Made by a program: the position numbers and the translations under genes. The notes below the pieces were generated by a model, which saw only the letters and a program-made list of their open reading frames with translations, searched no databases and was not told the DNA's origin. A DNA stretch of 64,000 bases, taken from positions 51,050 through 115,049 of the forward strand of contig NZ_FRAP01000024.1 in NCBI RefSeq assembly GCF_900142365.1, in the 5' to 3' direction. Source of the stretch: Pseudonocardia thermophila. GTDB taxonomy: Bacteria; Actinomycetota; Actinomycetes; Mycobacteriales; Pseudonocardiaceae. Each line of letters opens with the position of its first letter. Position 1 is the stretch's first letter. Below are positions 41,873-49,829 of the stretch, in pieces.

Positions 41873-44293
41873 ATGCCCGCTCATCGCGCCGCCACGCGCC
41901 GCGACATCAGCCGAGCCGACTCCGCAGCGGCCGAGGCCGCGCACACCGCCGAGGCCCGTGCCGAGGCCGCCACCCGCAACGCCCGGTCGCTGCTGCGCCG
42001 GGACACCGGCCGGCGGAAGTTCCTCGGCTACCTCGTCGCCGCTCCGACGCTCGTGGTCGCAGCCGAGCTGACCCGCCAGTCGGTGTTCGGCGCCCCGACC
42101 GCGAACGCGCTCGGGTTGCCCAGCCCGCCGCAGACCCCCGAGGTCTACGACCTGCTCGACGCGCTGCGCGACAGCATGCGCCCGACGGCGCACCTCGTGC
42201 GGGTGGAGGTCCGCAAGGACGGCACGGTCCACTTCGCACTCCCCCGCTCCGACAACGGCCAGGGGATCATCACCTCCACCAAGATGATCATCGCGGAGGA
42301 GATGGACCTGGAGCTCGACCAGGTCGACGTCACCCTCGCCGATGCCCGCCCGGAGCTGATGTTCAACCAGATCACCGGCGGCTCGAGCACCACCTTCACC
42401 ACCTACACCGCGATCCGCGTGGCCGCCGCGATCGCCCGTGGCCGGCTGCTCGACGCCGCCGCGGCCCTGCTCGAGCAGGACAAGGGCACGCTGACCAGCC
42501 GCGCCGGGCTCATCACCGGGCTCAACGGCAGGTCGCTGCCGTTCGGTGAGCTGACCGAGGCTGCGGCGAGCCCCGTCGACGAGGTCGTCGAGGTGGTGCT
42601 GAAGGACCGCAAGGACTTCCGCGTCATCGGAACGCCGCAGACGAAGACCGACGCCCGCGACATCGTCACCGGCCGCAAGAAGTTCACGACCGACCTGAAG
42701 ATCCCCGGCGCGCTCCCGACGATCATCTGCCGCGCCCCCGATCTCAACGGCACCCCGGCGGGGATCGACAACCTCGACGAGGTCCGGTCGATGCCCGGCG
42801 TCACCGACGTCGCGGTGGTGCCCACCGGGATCGCGGTGCGTGCGAAGACGTTCGGCCAGTGCATCGAGGCGGCGCGGGCGATGCAGGTGCGGTGGAAGGC
42901 CGGCACCGTCGCCGGCGAGGACGACGAGTCGATCCTGGCGAAGCTGCGCAGGGCCGAGCTGCCGCTGGCCGTGCCGGCCGTGGCCGGCGACGTCCTGGAG
43001 CGGTCGTTCACCTTCTACTTCCGCTCCAACTCCGCGCTGGAGACCAACTGCGCGATCGCCGACGTCCGCGACGGCAAGGCCGAGATCTGGGCGCCGCTGA
43101 AGAACCCGATCGTCGCCCAGCAGGACATCGCGAAACGGCTGGGGCTGCCGTCGTCCGCGGTGACGGTGCACGTCGTGCAGGGTGGCGGCTCCTTCGGGCG
43201 CCGACTCTTCCACGACGCCGCGCTGGAGGCCGCGCAGGTGTCGAAGGCGATGGGCAAGCCGGTCAAGCTGATGTGGACCCGCGCCGACGACTCCCGGCAG
43301 GGCCGGGTGCACCCGATGGCGACCTCGCGGGTCCGCGCGGTCGTCGCGGCCGACTCGGTGCTGAGCTTCGAGCAGCGCCACACCAGCGTCGCCACAGACT
43401 TCGGCCACGGGTTCGGCGAGGCGGTCACGTCGGCGGCTGCGAAGGCGCCCGGCGGGCAGCTCGGCGTCGCCGCGACGATCTTCGAGCTGACCCAGGTGAC
43501 GCCCTACGACTTCGGCGTCTCCACCCGACTGCTCAACGAGGTCGAGTTCGGCTTCAACACCGGCAGCATGCGCAACGTCTACTCCCCCGACGTCGCGACC
43601 GCCCGTGAGCTGATGGTCGACCAGATCGCGGCGAAGCTGGGCAAGGACCCGTACGAGTTCCGGACCGCGACCGTGAAGTACGACCGGTGGCGGGCCGTGC
43701 TCGACCGGGCCGCGGAGGAGGCGAACTGGGGGAAGTCGATGCCCGCAGGCACGGCGCAGGGCATCGCGATGCACATCGAGTACAAGGGCGCCTCCGCCTG
43801 CGTCGTCGAGATCGACTGCCGCGACGAGACGGTGAACCGGCCGATCCGCGAGGGCGTCACCGGGCCGCGGGTGACCAGGGTGACGTTCGTCGTCGACGTC
43901 GGACTCGTGATCAACCCGCGCGGGGTCGAGGCGCAGATGATGGGCGGCATCAACGACGCGCTCGCGATGACGCTGACCTCCAGCCTGCACCTGGTCGACG
44001 GGCACTTCGTCGAGGCCAGCTGGGACAACTACTTCTACACGCGGCAGTGGAACACCCCGCCGGAGATGAACATCGTCGTCATCGAGGACTCGCCCTCCGA
44101 CGAGCCCGGCGGGGCCGGCGAGTTCGGCGTCGCCGCCACCTGCGGCGCCGTGGCGTGCGCCTACGCCCGCGCCACCGGAAAGGTGCCGGACTACTTCCCG
44201 ATCAACCACAAGGACCCGTTCCCGTTCGAGCCTAAGCCGCTCGTGCCGCCGATCCCGCCGGCGCCCACCAACGGCCTCGACTTCATCTACTAG
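41873..44293 (+). CDS. Tat-exported molybdopterin hydroxylase large subunit (isoquinoline 1-oxidoreductase beta-like)
   Basis: An 806-residue molybdenum-cofactor subunit. A long N-terminal region carries a twin-arginine signal (GRRKFLGYLVAAPTLVVAA, about residues 46-64), so it works outside the membrane with its iron-sulfur partner. Cofactor motifs are MFNQITGGSSTTF, VVQGGGSFGRR and GGAGEFGVAA with the catalytic Glu. The ATG has a GAGAGGAC ribosome site. Related enzymes hydroxylate N-heterocycles or oxidise aldehydes. The 297-base upstream gap holds no gene; it contains a CCGCATCTGCGG near-palindrome at 41635. Confidence 0.88.
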   Translation: MPAHRAATRRDISRADSAAAEAAHTAEARAEAATRNARSLLRRDTGRRKFLGYLVAAPTLVVAAELTRQSVFGAPTANALGLPSPPQTPEVYDLLDALRDSMRPTAHLVRVEVRKDGTVHFALPRSDNGQGIITSTKMIIAEEMDLELDQVDVTLADARPELMFNQITGGSSTTFTTYTAIRVAAAIARGRLLDAAAALLEQDKGTLTSRAGLITGLNGRSLPFGELTEAAASPVDEVVEVVLKDRKDFRVIGTPQTKTDARDIVTGRKKFTTDLKIPGALPTIICRAPDLNGTPAGIDNLDEVRSMPGVTDVAVVPTGIAVRAKTFGQCIEAARAMQVRWKAGTVAGEDDESILAKLRRAELPLAVPAVAGDVLERSFTFYFRSNSALETNCAIADVRDGKAEIWAPLKNPIVAQQDIAKRLGLPSSAVTVHVVQGGGSFGRRLFHDAALEAAQVSKAMGKPVKLMWTRADDSRQGRVHPMATSRVRAVVAADSVLSFEQRHTSVATDFGHGFGEAVTSAAAKAPGGQLGVAATIFELTQVTPYDFGVSTRLLNEVEFGFNTGSMRNVYSPDVATARELMVDQIAAKLGKDPYEFRTATVKYDRWRAVLDRAAEEANWGKSMPAGTAQGIAMHIEYKGASACVVEIDCRDETVNRPIREGVTGPRVTRVTFVVDVGLVINPRGVEAQMMGGINDALAMTLTSSLHLVDGHFVEASWDNYFYTRQWNTPPEMNIVVIEDSPSDEPGGAGEFGVAATCGAVACAYARATGKVPDYFPINHKDPFPFEPKPLVPPIPPAPTNGLDFIY

Positions 44294-44313
44294 GACACCA
44301 ATCAGGAGCCGCG

Positions 44314-44784
44314 ATGCCCGAGCACCGCCTCACGATCAACGGCCAGCAGGTGACCGTGGACGTCGACGACGACGTGCGCCTGCTCTGGGTGATCCGCGAC
44401 ATCCTCGGGATCACCGGCCCGAAGTACGGCTGCGGGATCAACGTCTGCAAGGCCTGCACCAGCCACATCAACGGGCGCGCGTTCAACCCGTGCTCGGTGC
44501 GGGTGTGCGACGTCTCCGAGGACGACGAGATCACCACCATCGAGGGCCTCGCCGACGGCGACGAGCTGCACCCCATGCAGCAGGCCTGGATCGACCACGA
44601 CGTCGCCCAGTGCGGCTACTGCCAGCCCGGCCAGATCATGGCCGCCGTCGCGAAGGTGCGGCAGTGCGCCGAGGAGGGCCGCGACGTCGACGACGCCGCC
44701 ATCGAGGAGATCCGCAACATCTGCCGGTGCGGCACCTACAACCGGATCCGCGCGGCCATCAAGGCCGGCGCGGCGAACATGTGA
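44314..44784 (+). CDS. [2Fe-2S] subunit of the molybdopterin hydroxylase
   Basis: A 156-residue protein with two iron-sulfur centres: plant-type ligands C40, C45, C48, C60 and the second set C100, C103, C137, C139 (CGYCQPGQ ... CRCGTYNRIR). It passes electrons from the molybdenum site of the preceding subunit. It has no signal and would be co-exported with the Tat-tagged partner. Starts 20 bases after the large subunit. Confidence 0.93.
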   Translation: MPEHRLTINGQQVTVDVDDDVRLLWVIRDILGITGPKYGCGINVCKACTSHINGRAFNPCSVRVCDVSEDDEITTIEGLADGDELHPMQQAWIDHDVAQCGYCQPGQIMAAVAKVRQCAEEGRDVDDAAIEEIRNICRCGTYNRIRAAIKAGAANM

Positions 44785-44795
44785 GGACCGGGAGC

Positions 44796-45080
44796 ATGGA
44801 GATCCGCACGAGGCACGTCGTGATCGCCGCGGCCGCCGTCGTCCTGCCGGTGGTGTTGGCCGGCATCGCCGCCGCAGAGGAGGACACCCAGTCGCCGCTG
44901 CAGGGCGCGGACGCCGGGGCAGCGACGCTGGGCAGCCTCACCGGCTCGTTCCTCGACGCCGTGAACGGGGCGGATCGCCCGTCCGGCGCCGACGGCACCG
45001 AGACCGAGTTCCCCACCGACCCGATCAACCTGGTCGACGGCCCGGTCGCCGGACTGCTGCGCAACGGCCCGTTCGAGTAG
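44796..45080 (+). CDS. Small secreted protein coupled to the hydroxylase operon
   Basis: A 94-residue protein with a signal peptide (HVVIAAAAVVLPVVLAGIAA, cleavage near AAA-EE) and an acidic mature part rich in Gly/Asp. It starts 11 bases after the iron-sulfur subunit with a GGGAGC ribosome site. No family is recognised and there is no haem or cysteine motif, so it cannot replace the cytochrome subunit some relatives have. A helper role for the exported enzyme is inferred from position. Confidence 0.65.
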   Translation: MEIRTRHVVIAAAAVVLPVVLAGIAAAEEDTQSPLQGADAGAATLGSLTGSFLDAVNGADRPSGADGTETEFPTDPINLVDGPVAGLLRNGPFE

Positions 45081-45102
45081 CTCTTCCACGTCCGCTCCCC
45101 TC

Positions 45103-45157
45103 CGCAACGAACGGCACTTTCGTCCACTCGAGGTGGACGAAAGTGCCGTTCGTTGCG
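45103..45157. repeat. Dispersed perfect hairpin, copy 3
   Basis: A perfect 25-bp inverted repeat with a 5-base loop, arms starting CGCAACGAACGGCACTTTCG. Compared with copies 1 and 2 it has a paired change in both arms (CTCTCG/CGAGAG to CTTTCG/CGAAAG). It lies between convergent genes. Confidence 0.85.
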
Positions 45158-45179
45158 TTCGGGATCAGTGCGTTCGGGA

Positions 45180-45569
45180 TCAGCGCCAGCGCTGTTCGTA
45201 GCGCTCCTGGGCCGCGCGGCGGGCCTCCGGGTCATCCCGCATGCGGGCCTTGGTGGCCGTGCCGCGGGGGTACCCGGCTTTGACGGCGCGGTGCTCGGTG
45301 GAGAACTCCATGTAGGCGAACGAGTAGAAGTAACCGATGAGCAGACCGCCCAACACCGCGAGCGCGCGCATCCACGGCTCACCCGGGACGAACACGTAGA
45401 GCAGCACCGCGATCGGGGCGAGCTGCACGGTGGTCCGCACGAAGTGGCGCAGCCGCCACGTGCGCGTCGTGACGTCGTGCAGCACCCACTCGCGGTAGCG
45501 GGCAGGCAGCCGGCCGCCGTAGGCGTAGAACAGCCAGCGCACTGGGCCCGGGCGGACCATCTCCACCAT
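45180..45569 (-). CDS. DUF5313 membrane protein
   Basis: A 129-residue protein matching DUF5313: VRWLFYAYGGRLPARYREWV, VLHDVTTRTWRLRHFVRT, two helices near residues 48-86 and a basic C-terminus. Function unknown. The ATG at 45569 has GGGGTGA as ribosome site. It is divergent from the OhrR-like gene and may share its operator region. Confidence 0.75.
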   Translation of the reverse strand: MVEMVRPGPVRWLFYAYGGRLPARYREWVLHDVTTRTWRLRHFVRTTVQLAPIAVLLYVFVPGEPWMRALAVLGGLLIGYFYSFAYMEFSTEHRAVKAGYPRGTATKARMRDDPEARRAAQERYEQRWR

Positions 45570-45583
45570 CACTTATCACCCCA

Positions 45584-45611
45584 ACACTTGGTGTGCAAAA
45601 TATCCTACACT
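45584..45611. promoter_or_regulatory. OhrR promoter and candidate operator
   Basis: ACAC-TTG-GTGT (45584-45594) is a small palindrome, followed by an AT-rich stretch and TACACT (45606-45611), the -10 element 6 bases before the OhrR-like ATG. The region separates divergent genes. Confidence 0.45.
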
Positions 45612-45617
45612 ACGGGC

Positions 45618-46082
45618 ATGCCCGGACCCTCCGCCGATCTGCTCAAGCTCGATCGGCAGGTGTGCTTCGCGCTCGCGGTGGCCGCGCGCAACGTGATCGC
45701 GCTGTACCGGCCGCTGCTCGAGCCGATGGGACTGACCCACCCGCAGTACCTGGTGATGCTCGCCCTGTGGGAGCGCGCACCACGCTCGCTCACCGAGTTG
45801 TCCGGGGTGCTCGCCCTCGACCCGGGCACGCTCTCCCCGCTGCTGAAGCGGCTGGAGGCGGCGGGCTACGTCACGCGCAGGCGCACACCGGGCGACGAGC
45901 GCACGCTCGCGGTCGAGCTGACCGAGGCCGGTCGGGCACTGCGGGCCGAGGCCGAGCGGATCCCCCCCGCGATCATCGAGCGGCTGGGCATGCCCCTGGA
46001 GGACCTGGAGCACCTGCGGGAGGTGCTCGACACCGTCATCGCGGCGACGAAGAACGCGCCCGCCCGCCGGCAGAGCGCGTAG
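45618..46082 (+). CDS. ohrR: OhrR-like MarR-family peroxide sensor
   Basis: A 154-residue MarR regulator with the OhrR-type N-terminus: LKLDRQVCFALAVAARN carries the reactive Cys (residue 16), then YRPLLEPMGLTHPQYLVMLA and wing LTELSGVLALDPGTLSPLLK. OhrR normally senses organic hydroperoxides and represses ohr. No ohr gene is in the window; the only neighbour across the promoter is a DUF5313 protein. Confidence 0.82.
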   Translation: MPGPSADLLKLDRQVCFALAVAARNVIALYRPLLEPMGLTHPQYLVMLALWERAPRSLTELSGVLALDPGTLSPLLKRLEAAGYVTRRRTPGDERTLAVELTEAGRALRAEAERIPPAIIERLGMPLEDLEHLREVLDTVIAATKNAPARRQSA

Positions 46083-46085
46083 GGA

Positions 46086-46787
46086 TCAGCGGGCCGGCTT
46101 CGGCGGGATGCGCAGCCGCGCGAGCGGAGCGAGGACGAGCACGACCAACAGCCCGAGCAGCACCCCGCCGGTGACGTCGGCCGGGAAGTGCACGTTGAGC
46201 AGCAGCCGCGTGGCCGCGACCGTGACGATCGCCAGCGCGGCGACCGCGATCACCAGCCACCGCCACCAGGCCCTGCCCGCGACGCCGACCAGCAGCACAG
46301 CGACCGACGCCCACAGCACCGTCGTCGCCATCGTGTGGCCCGACGGGAAGCTGCCGCCGCTGGCGTAGCCGAGCTCGACGGGCACCTCGGGCCGATCGCG
46401 GCCGATCAGGTCCTTGAGCCCGTTCTCGACGACGTACTCGACGAGGTAGCAGGCGAACAGGTAGAGGGCAGCGGCGTAGCGGCGGATGAGCAGCGCGAGG
46501 ACGATCACGACACCGGTGAGCACCTGGACCACGCGGGAGTGCCCGATGTCGGTGACCCGCTCCGCGAGCGCGACCAGCTCCGGCCGCGGCGCCATGCGCG
46601 CGTTGATCGCCTGGACGACTGCCTCGTCGAACCGCATCAACGGCGCCCACTCCGCCGCCACCAGCACGGTGAGCACCGCGGCGGCGCCGGCGAGCACGAC
46701 GAGCACGATCCGGTTCACGGCCGGACGGGGCTGCGCGGGACCGGCGGGACGGGCCTTCCGCGTCGGGATGGGCACGGTGTCGGTCAC
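46086..46787 (-). CDS. PAP2-family membrane phosphatase
   Basis: A 233-residue protein with six helices and the three PAP2 motifs KDLIGRDRP, SFPSGHTM and NVHFPADVTGG. It dephosphorylates a lipid phosphate such as phosphatidate or undecaprenyl pyrophosphate. The GTG at 46787 lies 7 bases after TAGCGT (leaderless). A GGYAAG array just upstream suggests control by a response regulator. Confidence 0.9.
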   Translation of the reverse strand: MTDTVPIPTRKARPAGPAQPRPAVNRIVLVVLAGAAAVLTVLVAAEWAPLMRFDEAVVQAINARMAPRPELVALAERVTDIGHSRVVQVLTGVVIVLALLIRRYAAALYLFACYLVEYVVENGLKDLIGRDRPEVPVELGYASGGSFPSGHTMATTVLWASVAVLLVGVAGRAWWRWLVIAVAALAIVTVAATRLLLNVHFPADVTGGVLLGLLVVLVLAPLARLRIPPKPAR

Positions 46788-46811
46788 ACCCGGAACGCTA
46801 GGGAACCACCG

Positions 46812-46849
46812 CCCAAGAGACGGTCAGAGGAAGGCAAGAGGACGGTAAG
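46812..46849. promoter_or_regulatory. 11-bp-phased GGYAAG array upstream of PAP2
   Basis: GGTAAG (46844), GGCAAG (46833), GGTCAG (46822) and CCCAAG (46812) repeat at 11, 11 and 10 bases, ending 11 bases upstream of the -10 element. It matches the array at 20271-20314. Confidence 0.5.
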
Positions 46850-47159
46850 AAGTTCACCCACTAGAGCGCGTTGACCACACCCCCGTGGCTCCAGAGCTGC
46901 CCATGGCGGACACCGTTGGTGATCGGAATCCTCAGGGATTCATCCGTTCGGTGGTCGACGTTCTAGCGCCGTGGCGCCGGCGCGGGACATGGCACGCCTT
47001 CCGAGCCGGCGAGGAGGGTGCCCCGGGCCGCTCGCCGGCACGGTGACCGCCGGAGCCGAGACGACCGGGCCGACCTCGTCCGTGCCGCGCCAGCGCCTCG
47101 TCCGCGCTGCGCACCTCGCGCACAGGCCGTCGTCCGCCACGATCGCGGCATGACCCGAC
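46850..47159. other. No convincing gene
   Basis: About 310 bases between the PAP2 regulatory array and the DinB remnant. Short open frames exist on both strands but show no family motif and mostly lack ribosome sites. Confidence 0.5.
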
Positions 47160-47561
47160 GCACCGGGCCCGCAACCACCCCACGGCGGCCGCCGGTCCGG
47201 GCCAGATCACCGCCTCGCGCTCGCGCGGCGGACGGCCCTGCGCGTGGTCGAGCGCGACGCCCGACCACCAGCCGATGTGCCAGGTCACCCAGCAGGTCGT
47301 CGGCACCGAGGCCGCGTCGGGCTCCTGGTCGGCCCAGTCGGGGATCCAGTACCCGTCGCGACCCTGCCGCACGGTCCAGGTGAGCGGGGCCGGCTCCCAC
47401 AGGGAGTCCTCGGCGACGAGGCGATCGAGATGGAACTCGGCGAGCGACCACGCGAACTCGAACTGCCACCGCATCAGGTCGGAGCCGGGCCGGGTCAGGC
47501 ACCCGGGTTCGCAGGTACCCACCCCGAGCGCGGCCCGCACGGGGTGGGCCGGCCCGCGCAC
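47160..47561 (-). pseudogene. DinB-family protein, 3' truncated remnant
   Basis: A reading frame begins with a clear DinB-like domain: MRWQFEFAWSLAEFHLDRLV, LTWTVRQGRDGYWIPDWADQ and CWVTWHIGWWSGVALDHAQG, then WPGPAAAVGWLRA. The frame then runs into unrelated Arg-rich sequence, so the last third of the family domain (about 55 residues) is missing. This looks like a deletion. It lies 21 bases downstream of the SDR gene on the same strand. Confidence 0.6.
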
Positions 47562-47582
47562 CGCACGTGCAGACGACGCCCC

Positions 47583-48326
47583 TCAGTGGACCATGCCGCC
47601 GTTGACGTAGACGGTCTGGCCGTTGATCCACCGTCCAGGCCCGGCCAGGAAGGACACGACCTCGGCGATGTCCTCGGGCGTGCCGAGTCGCTCCATCGGG
47701 TTGAGCTTGGCCAGCCGGTCGATCGTCTCCTCGTCCTTGCCGTCCAGGAACAACTCGGTGGCCGTCGGGCCGGGCGCGACGGCGTTCACGGTGATGTCGC
47801 GCCCGCGCAGCTCCTTGGCCAGGACGGGGCTGATCGCGTCGACCGCGCCCTTGGTGGCGGCGTAGCCGGCGTAGGTCGGGGACCCGAGCTTCGTGACCGA
47901 CGTGGAGAAGTTGATGATCGCCCCGCCGTTGCGGACCCGGCGCGCGGCCTGCTGATCCACCACGAAGGTGCCCCGGATGTTGGTGCGGTGCATGCGGTCG
48001 AGCACATCGAGGTCGAAGTCGGCGATCGACGAGAGGATCATCACGCCGGCGGAGTTCACCACGACGTCCACGCCGCCGAAGGCCTCCTCGGTCGCGTCGA
48101 ACGCCCGCGCGATCGCCTCCTCGTCGGCCACATCGGCCTGCACCGCGATCGCCTGCCCGCCGCCGGCCTCGATCTTCTCGACGACGGCGTCCGCCTCCTG
48201 CTCATTGCTGCGGTACACGATCGTCACCGCGAGGCCGTCGGCGGCCAGCCGCTCGGCGACGGCCCGGCCGATCCCCCGGGAGCCTCCGGTCACGATCGCG
48301 ACGCGGGACACGGTGCTGCTGGTCAT
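47583..48326 (-). CDS. Short-chain dehydrogenase/reductase
   Basis: A 247-residue classical SDR: cofactor motif TGGSRGIG (residues 14-21), NSAGV, catalytic Ser (NFSTSVTKL) and YAGYAATK, with the end INGQTVYVNGGM. Substrate unknown. It is divergent from a TetR gene that probably represses it through the TAGCTA palindromes between them. Confidence 0.93.
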   Translation of the reverse strand: MTSSTVSRVAIVTGGSRGIGRAVAERLAADGLAVTIVYRSNEQEADAVVEKIEAGGGQAIAVQADVADEEAIARAFDATEEAFGGVDVVVNSAGVMILSSIADFDLDVLDRMHRTNIRGTFVVDQQAARRVRNGGAIINFSTSVTKLGSPTYAGYAATKGAVDAISPVLAKELRGRDITVNAVAPGPTATELFLDGKDEETIDRLAKLNPMERLGTPEDIAEVVSFLAGPGRWINGQTVYVNGGMVH

Positions 48327-48346
48327 CGGAACTCCTTGGTAGCGTC

Positions 48347-48386
48347 GGTAGCTAACGTCGATAACGTGCTAACGCGGATAGCTATC
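48347..48386. promoter_or_regulatory. Twin TAGCTA palindromes between SDR and TetR
   Basis: GGTAGCTAAC (48347-48356) and GATAGCTATC (48377-48386, perfect) share the core TAGCTA and are 30 bases apart, about three helical turns. The region is unusually AT-rich for this genome. Confidence 0.55.
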
Positions 48387-48412
48387 GCCGCTATCGCACG
48401 AAGGGCAGGACC

Positions 48413-49114
48413 GTGACCAAGGACACCGTGCGAGACCGGGTCGTCCGGGCCGCCGTCGAGCTGCTGGAGGCCGATCCCGACGCCTTCTCGACCCGCTCGG
48501 TCAGCGCTGCGGCCGGCGTGCAGGCACCGACGCTCTACCGGCTGTTCGGAGACAAGGAAGGGCTCGTCCAGGCAGCCGTGTCGTGGGCCTTCGAGGAGTA
48601 CATGGCGCGCAAGCGCGCACAGGCGCTCACCGACGACCCGGTGGCCGACCTGCGCGCGGCCTGGGACGTGCACGTCCGCTTCGGGCTCGAGCACCCAGTG
48701 CTCTACCAGCTGATGTTCGGCGACGGCGGCACCAGCCCGGCGGCTCGGCGGGGCGAGGAGGTGCTGGCCGGACTGCTGGGCCGGATCGCCGCGGTCGGGC
48801 GACTGGCCTGCAGCATCCCGCGAGCGGTCGCCCTGGTGCACGGCACGGCGATGGGCATGGTGCTGTTCACCCTCGCCCGTCCGGAGGCCGAGCGCGACCT
48901 CGCGGCGCTCGCCGCGGCCGGTGACCACGTCATCGCGACCGTGACGACCCCGAACGCCCCGCCCGTCGAGGACGCCGCGGAGCTCGGCACGGGCCGGCGG
49001 GCCGCCGCGCTGCGTGCCGCGCTCGACGCCGACCCGGCCACCGCCGAGGCGTTCACGCGCGCCGAGCGAGCACTGCTCACCGAGTGGCTCGATCGGCTGG
49101 CCGACCGGGGGTGA
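48413..49114 (+). CDS. TetR-family regulator
   Basis: A 233-residue regulator with the helix-turn-helix RVVRAAVELLEADPDAFSTR ... VSAAAGVQAPTLYRLFGDKE. It is divergent from the SDR gene, the usual layout for a repressor of an inducible reductase. GTG start with a GGGCAGGA ribosome site. Confidence 0.88.
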   Translation: MTKDTVRDRVVRAAVELLEADPDAFSTRSVSAAAGVQAPTLYRLFGDKEGLVQAAVSWAFEEYMARKRAQALTDDPVADLRAAWDVHVRFGLEHPVLYQLMFGDGGTSPAARRGEEVLAGLLGRIAAVGRLACSIPRAVALVHGTAMGMVLFTLARPEAERDLAALAAAGDHVIATVTTPNAPPVEDAAELGTGRRAAALRAALDADPATAEAFTRAERALLTEWLDRLADRG

Positions 49115-49170
49115 ACCCGGTCGGCCAGGACCCAGGACCTCTGCTCAGTACTTCTGGTCGAGATCTCCGC

Positions 49171-49665
49171 TCAGGACTTCTGCGGCTCCCGGTAGAACGC
49201 TGCCAGCTGCGCGGCCGCACCGAGCAGACCGAGCCCCACCGCCAGCGCCGTGCGCTTGGCCGGGCTGAGCTTCTCGTCCACCCCGAGCACCCGGTCGAGG
49301 CTGAGCGTGCCGGGCCCGAGCGCGGCGACCGCGGCGGCCGCGGTCGCGAGGTTGAGCACGTACTCGTAGCCCTCGGCGGTGATGAAGAAGCCGTTGCGCA
49401 GGTGCACCGACCGCGCGGCCACGGCGAGGGTGCCCACGATCGCCGACGCGGCGAGCGGGGTGGCCGCGCCGGCCACCAGCGCCGCTCCGGACCCGATCTC
49501 GACGACCGCACTGGCGCGGGCCTGCAGCTCCGGCCGGCGGAAGCCGATCGAGCCGAACCACCGCGCGGTGCCCTCCAGCGTGCGCCCGTGCTTCACGCCG
49601 TGCGCGATCATCGTGCCGCCGACGATGCCGCGCAGCACCAGCCGACCGAGGTCACCTGCCTTCAC
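49171..49665 (-). CDS. DoxX-family membrane protein
   Basis: A 164-residue protein with four helices and DoxX features: LVLRGIVGGTMIAHGVKHG, GFRRPELQARASAVVEIGSG and a late YEYVLNLATAAAAVAALG. Roles range from quinone-linked oxidation to membrane redox control; not assignable here. The GTG has a GGGAGGCGA ribosome site. Confidence 0.82.
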   Translation of the reverse strand: MKAGDLGRLVLRGIVGGTMIAHGVKHGRTLEGTARWFGSIGFRRPELQARASAVVEIGSGAALVAGAATPLAASAIVGTLAVAARSVHLRNGFFITAEGYEYVLNLATAAAAVAALGPGTLSLDRVLGVDEKLSPAKRTALAVGLGLLGAAAQLAAFYREPQKS

Positions 49666-49773
49666 CCGTCGCCTCCCGTGACGTCCGCGTCCTCTGGGTC
49701 CGTCGATCTTCTCCCACGAACCGGACGTTCGGCGCACCGGACGCCGTGATGGCTATCACCATCGCTAACCACT

Positions 49774-49813
49774 ATGACAGCCGTCATAAGCGCCTTACCA
49801 TGACGGCTGTCAT
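49774..49813. promoter_or_regulatory. Two ATGAC-N4-GTCAT operators
   Basis: ATGACAGCCGTCAT (49774-49787) and ATGACGGCTGTCAT (49800-49813) are each palindromic, are reverse complements of one another, and lie 26 bases apart directly before the dehydrogenase gene. The same motif precedes the TetR gene at 51714. Confidence 0.7.
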
Positions 49814-49829
49814 GGACGGGGAGGTCACG

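Noticed and set aside
46940..47140. Minus-strand 66-codon frame with two Cys
   Set aside because: No family motif, no ribosome site, and it lies within the remnant region after a deletion.
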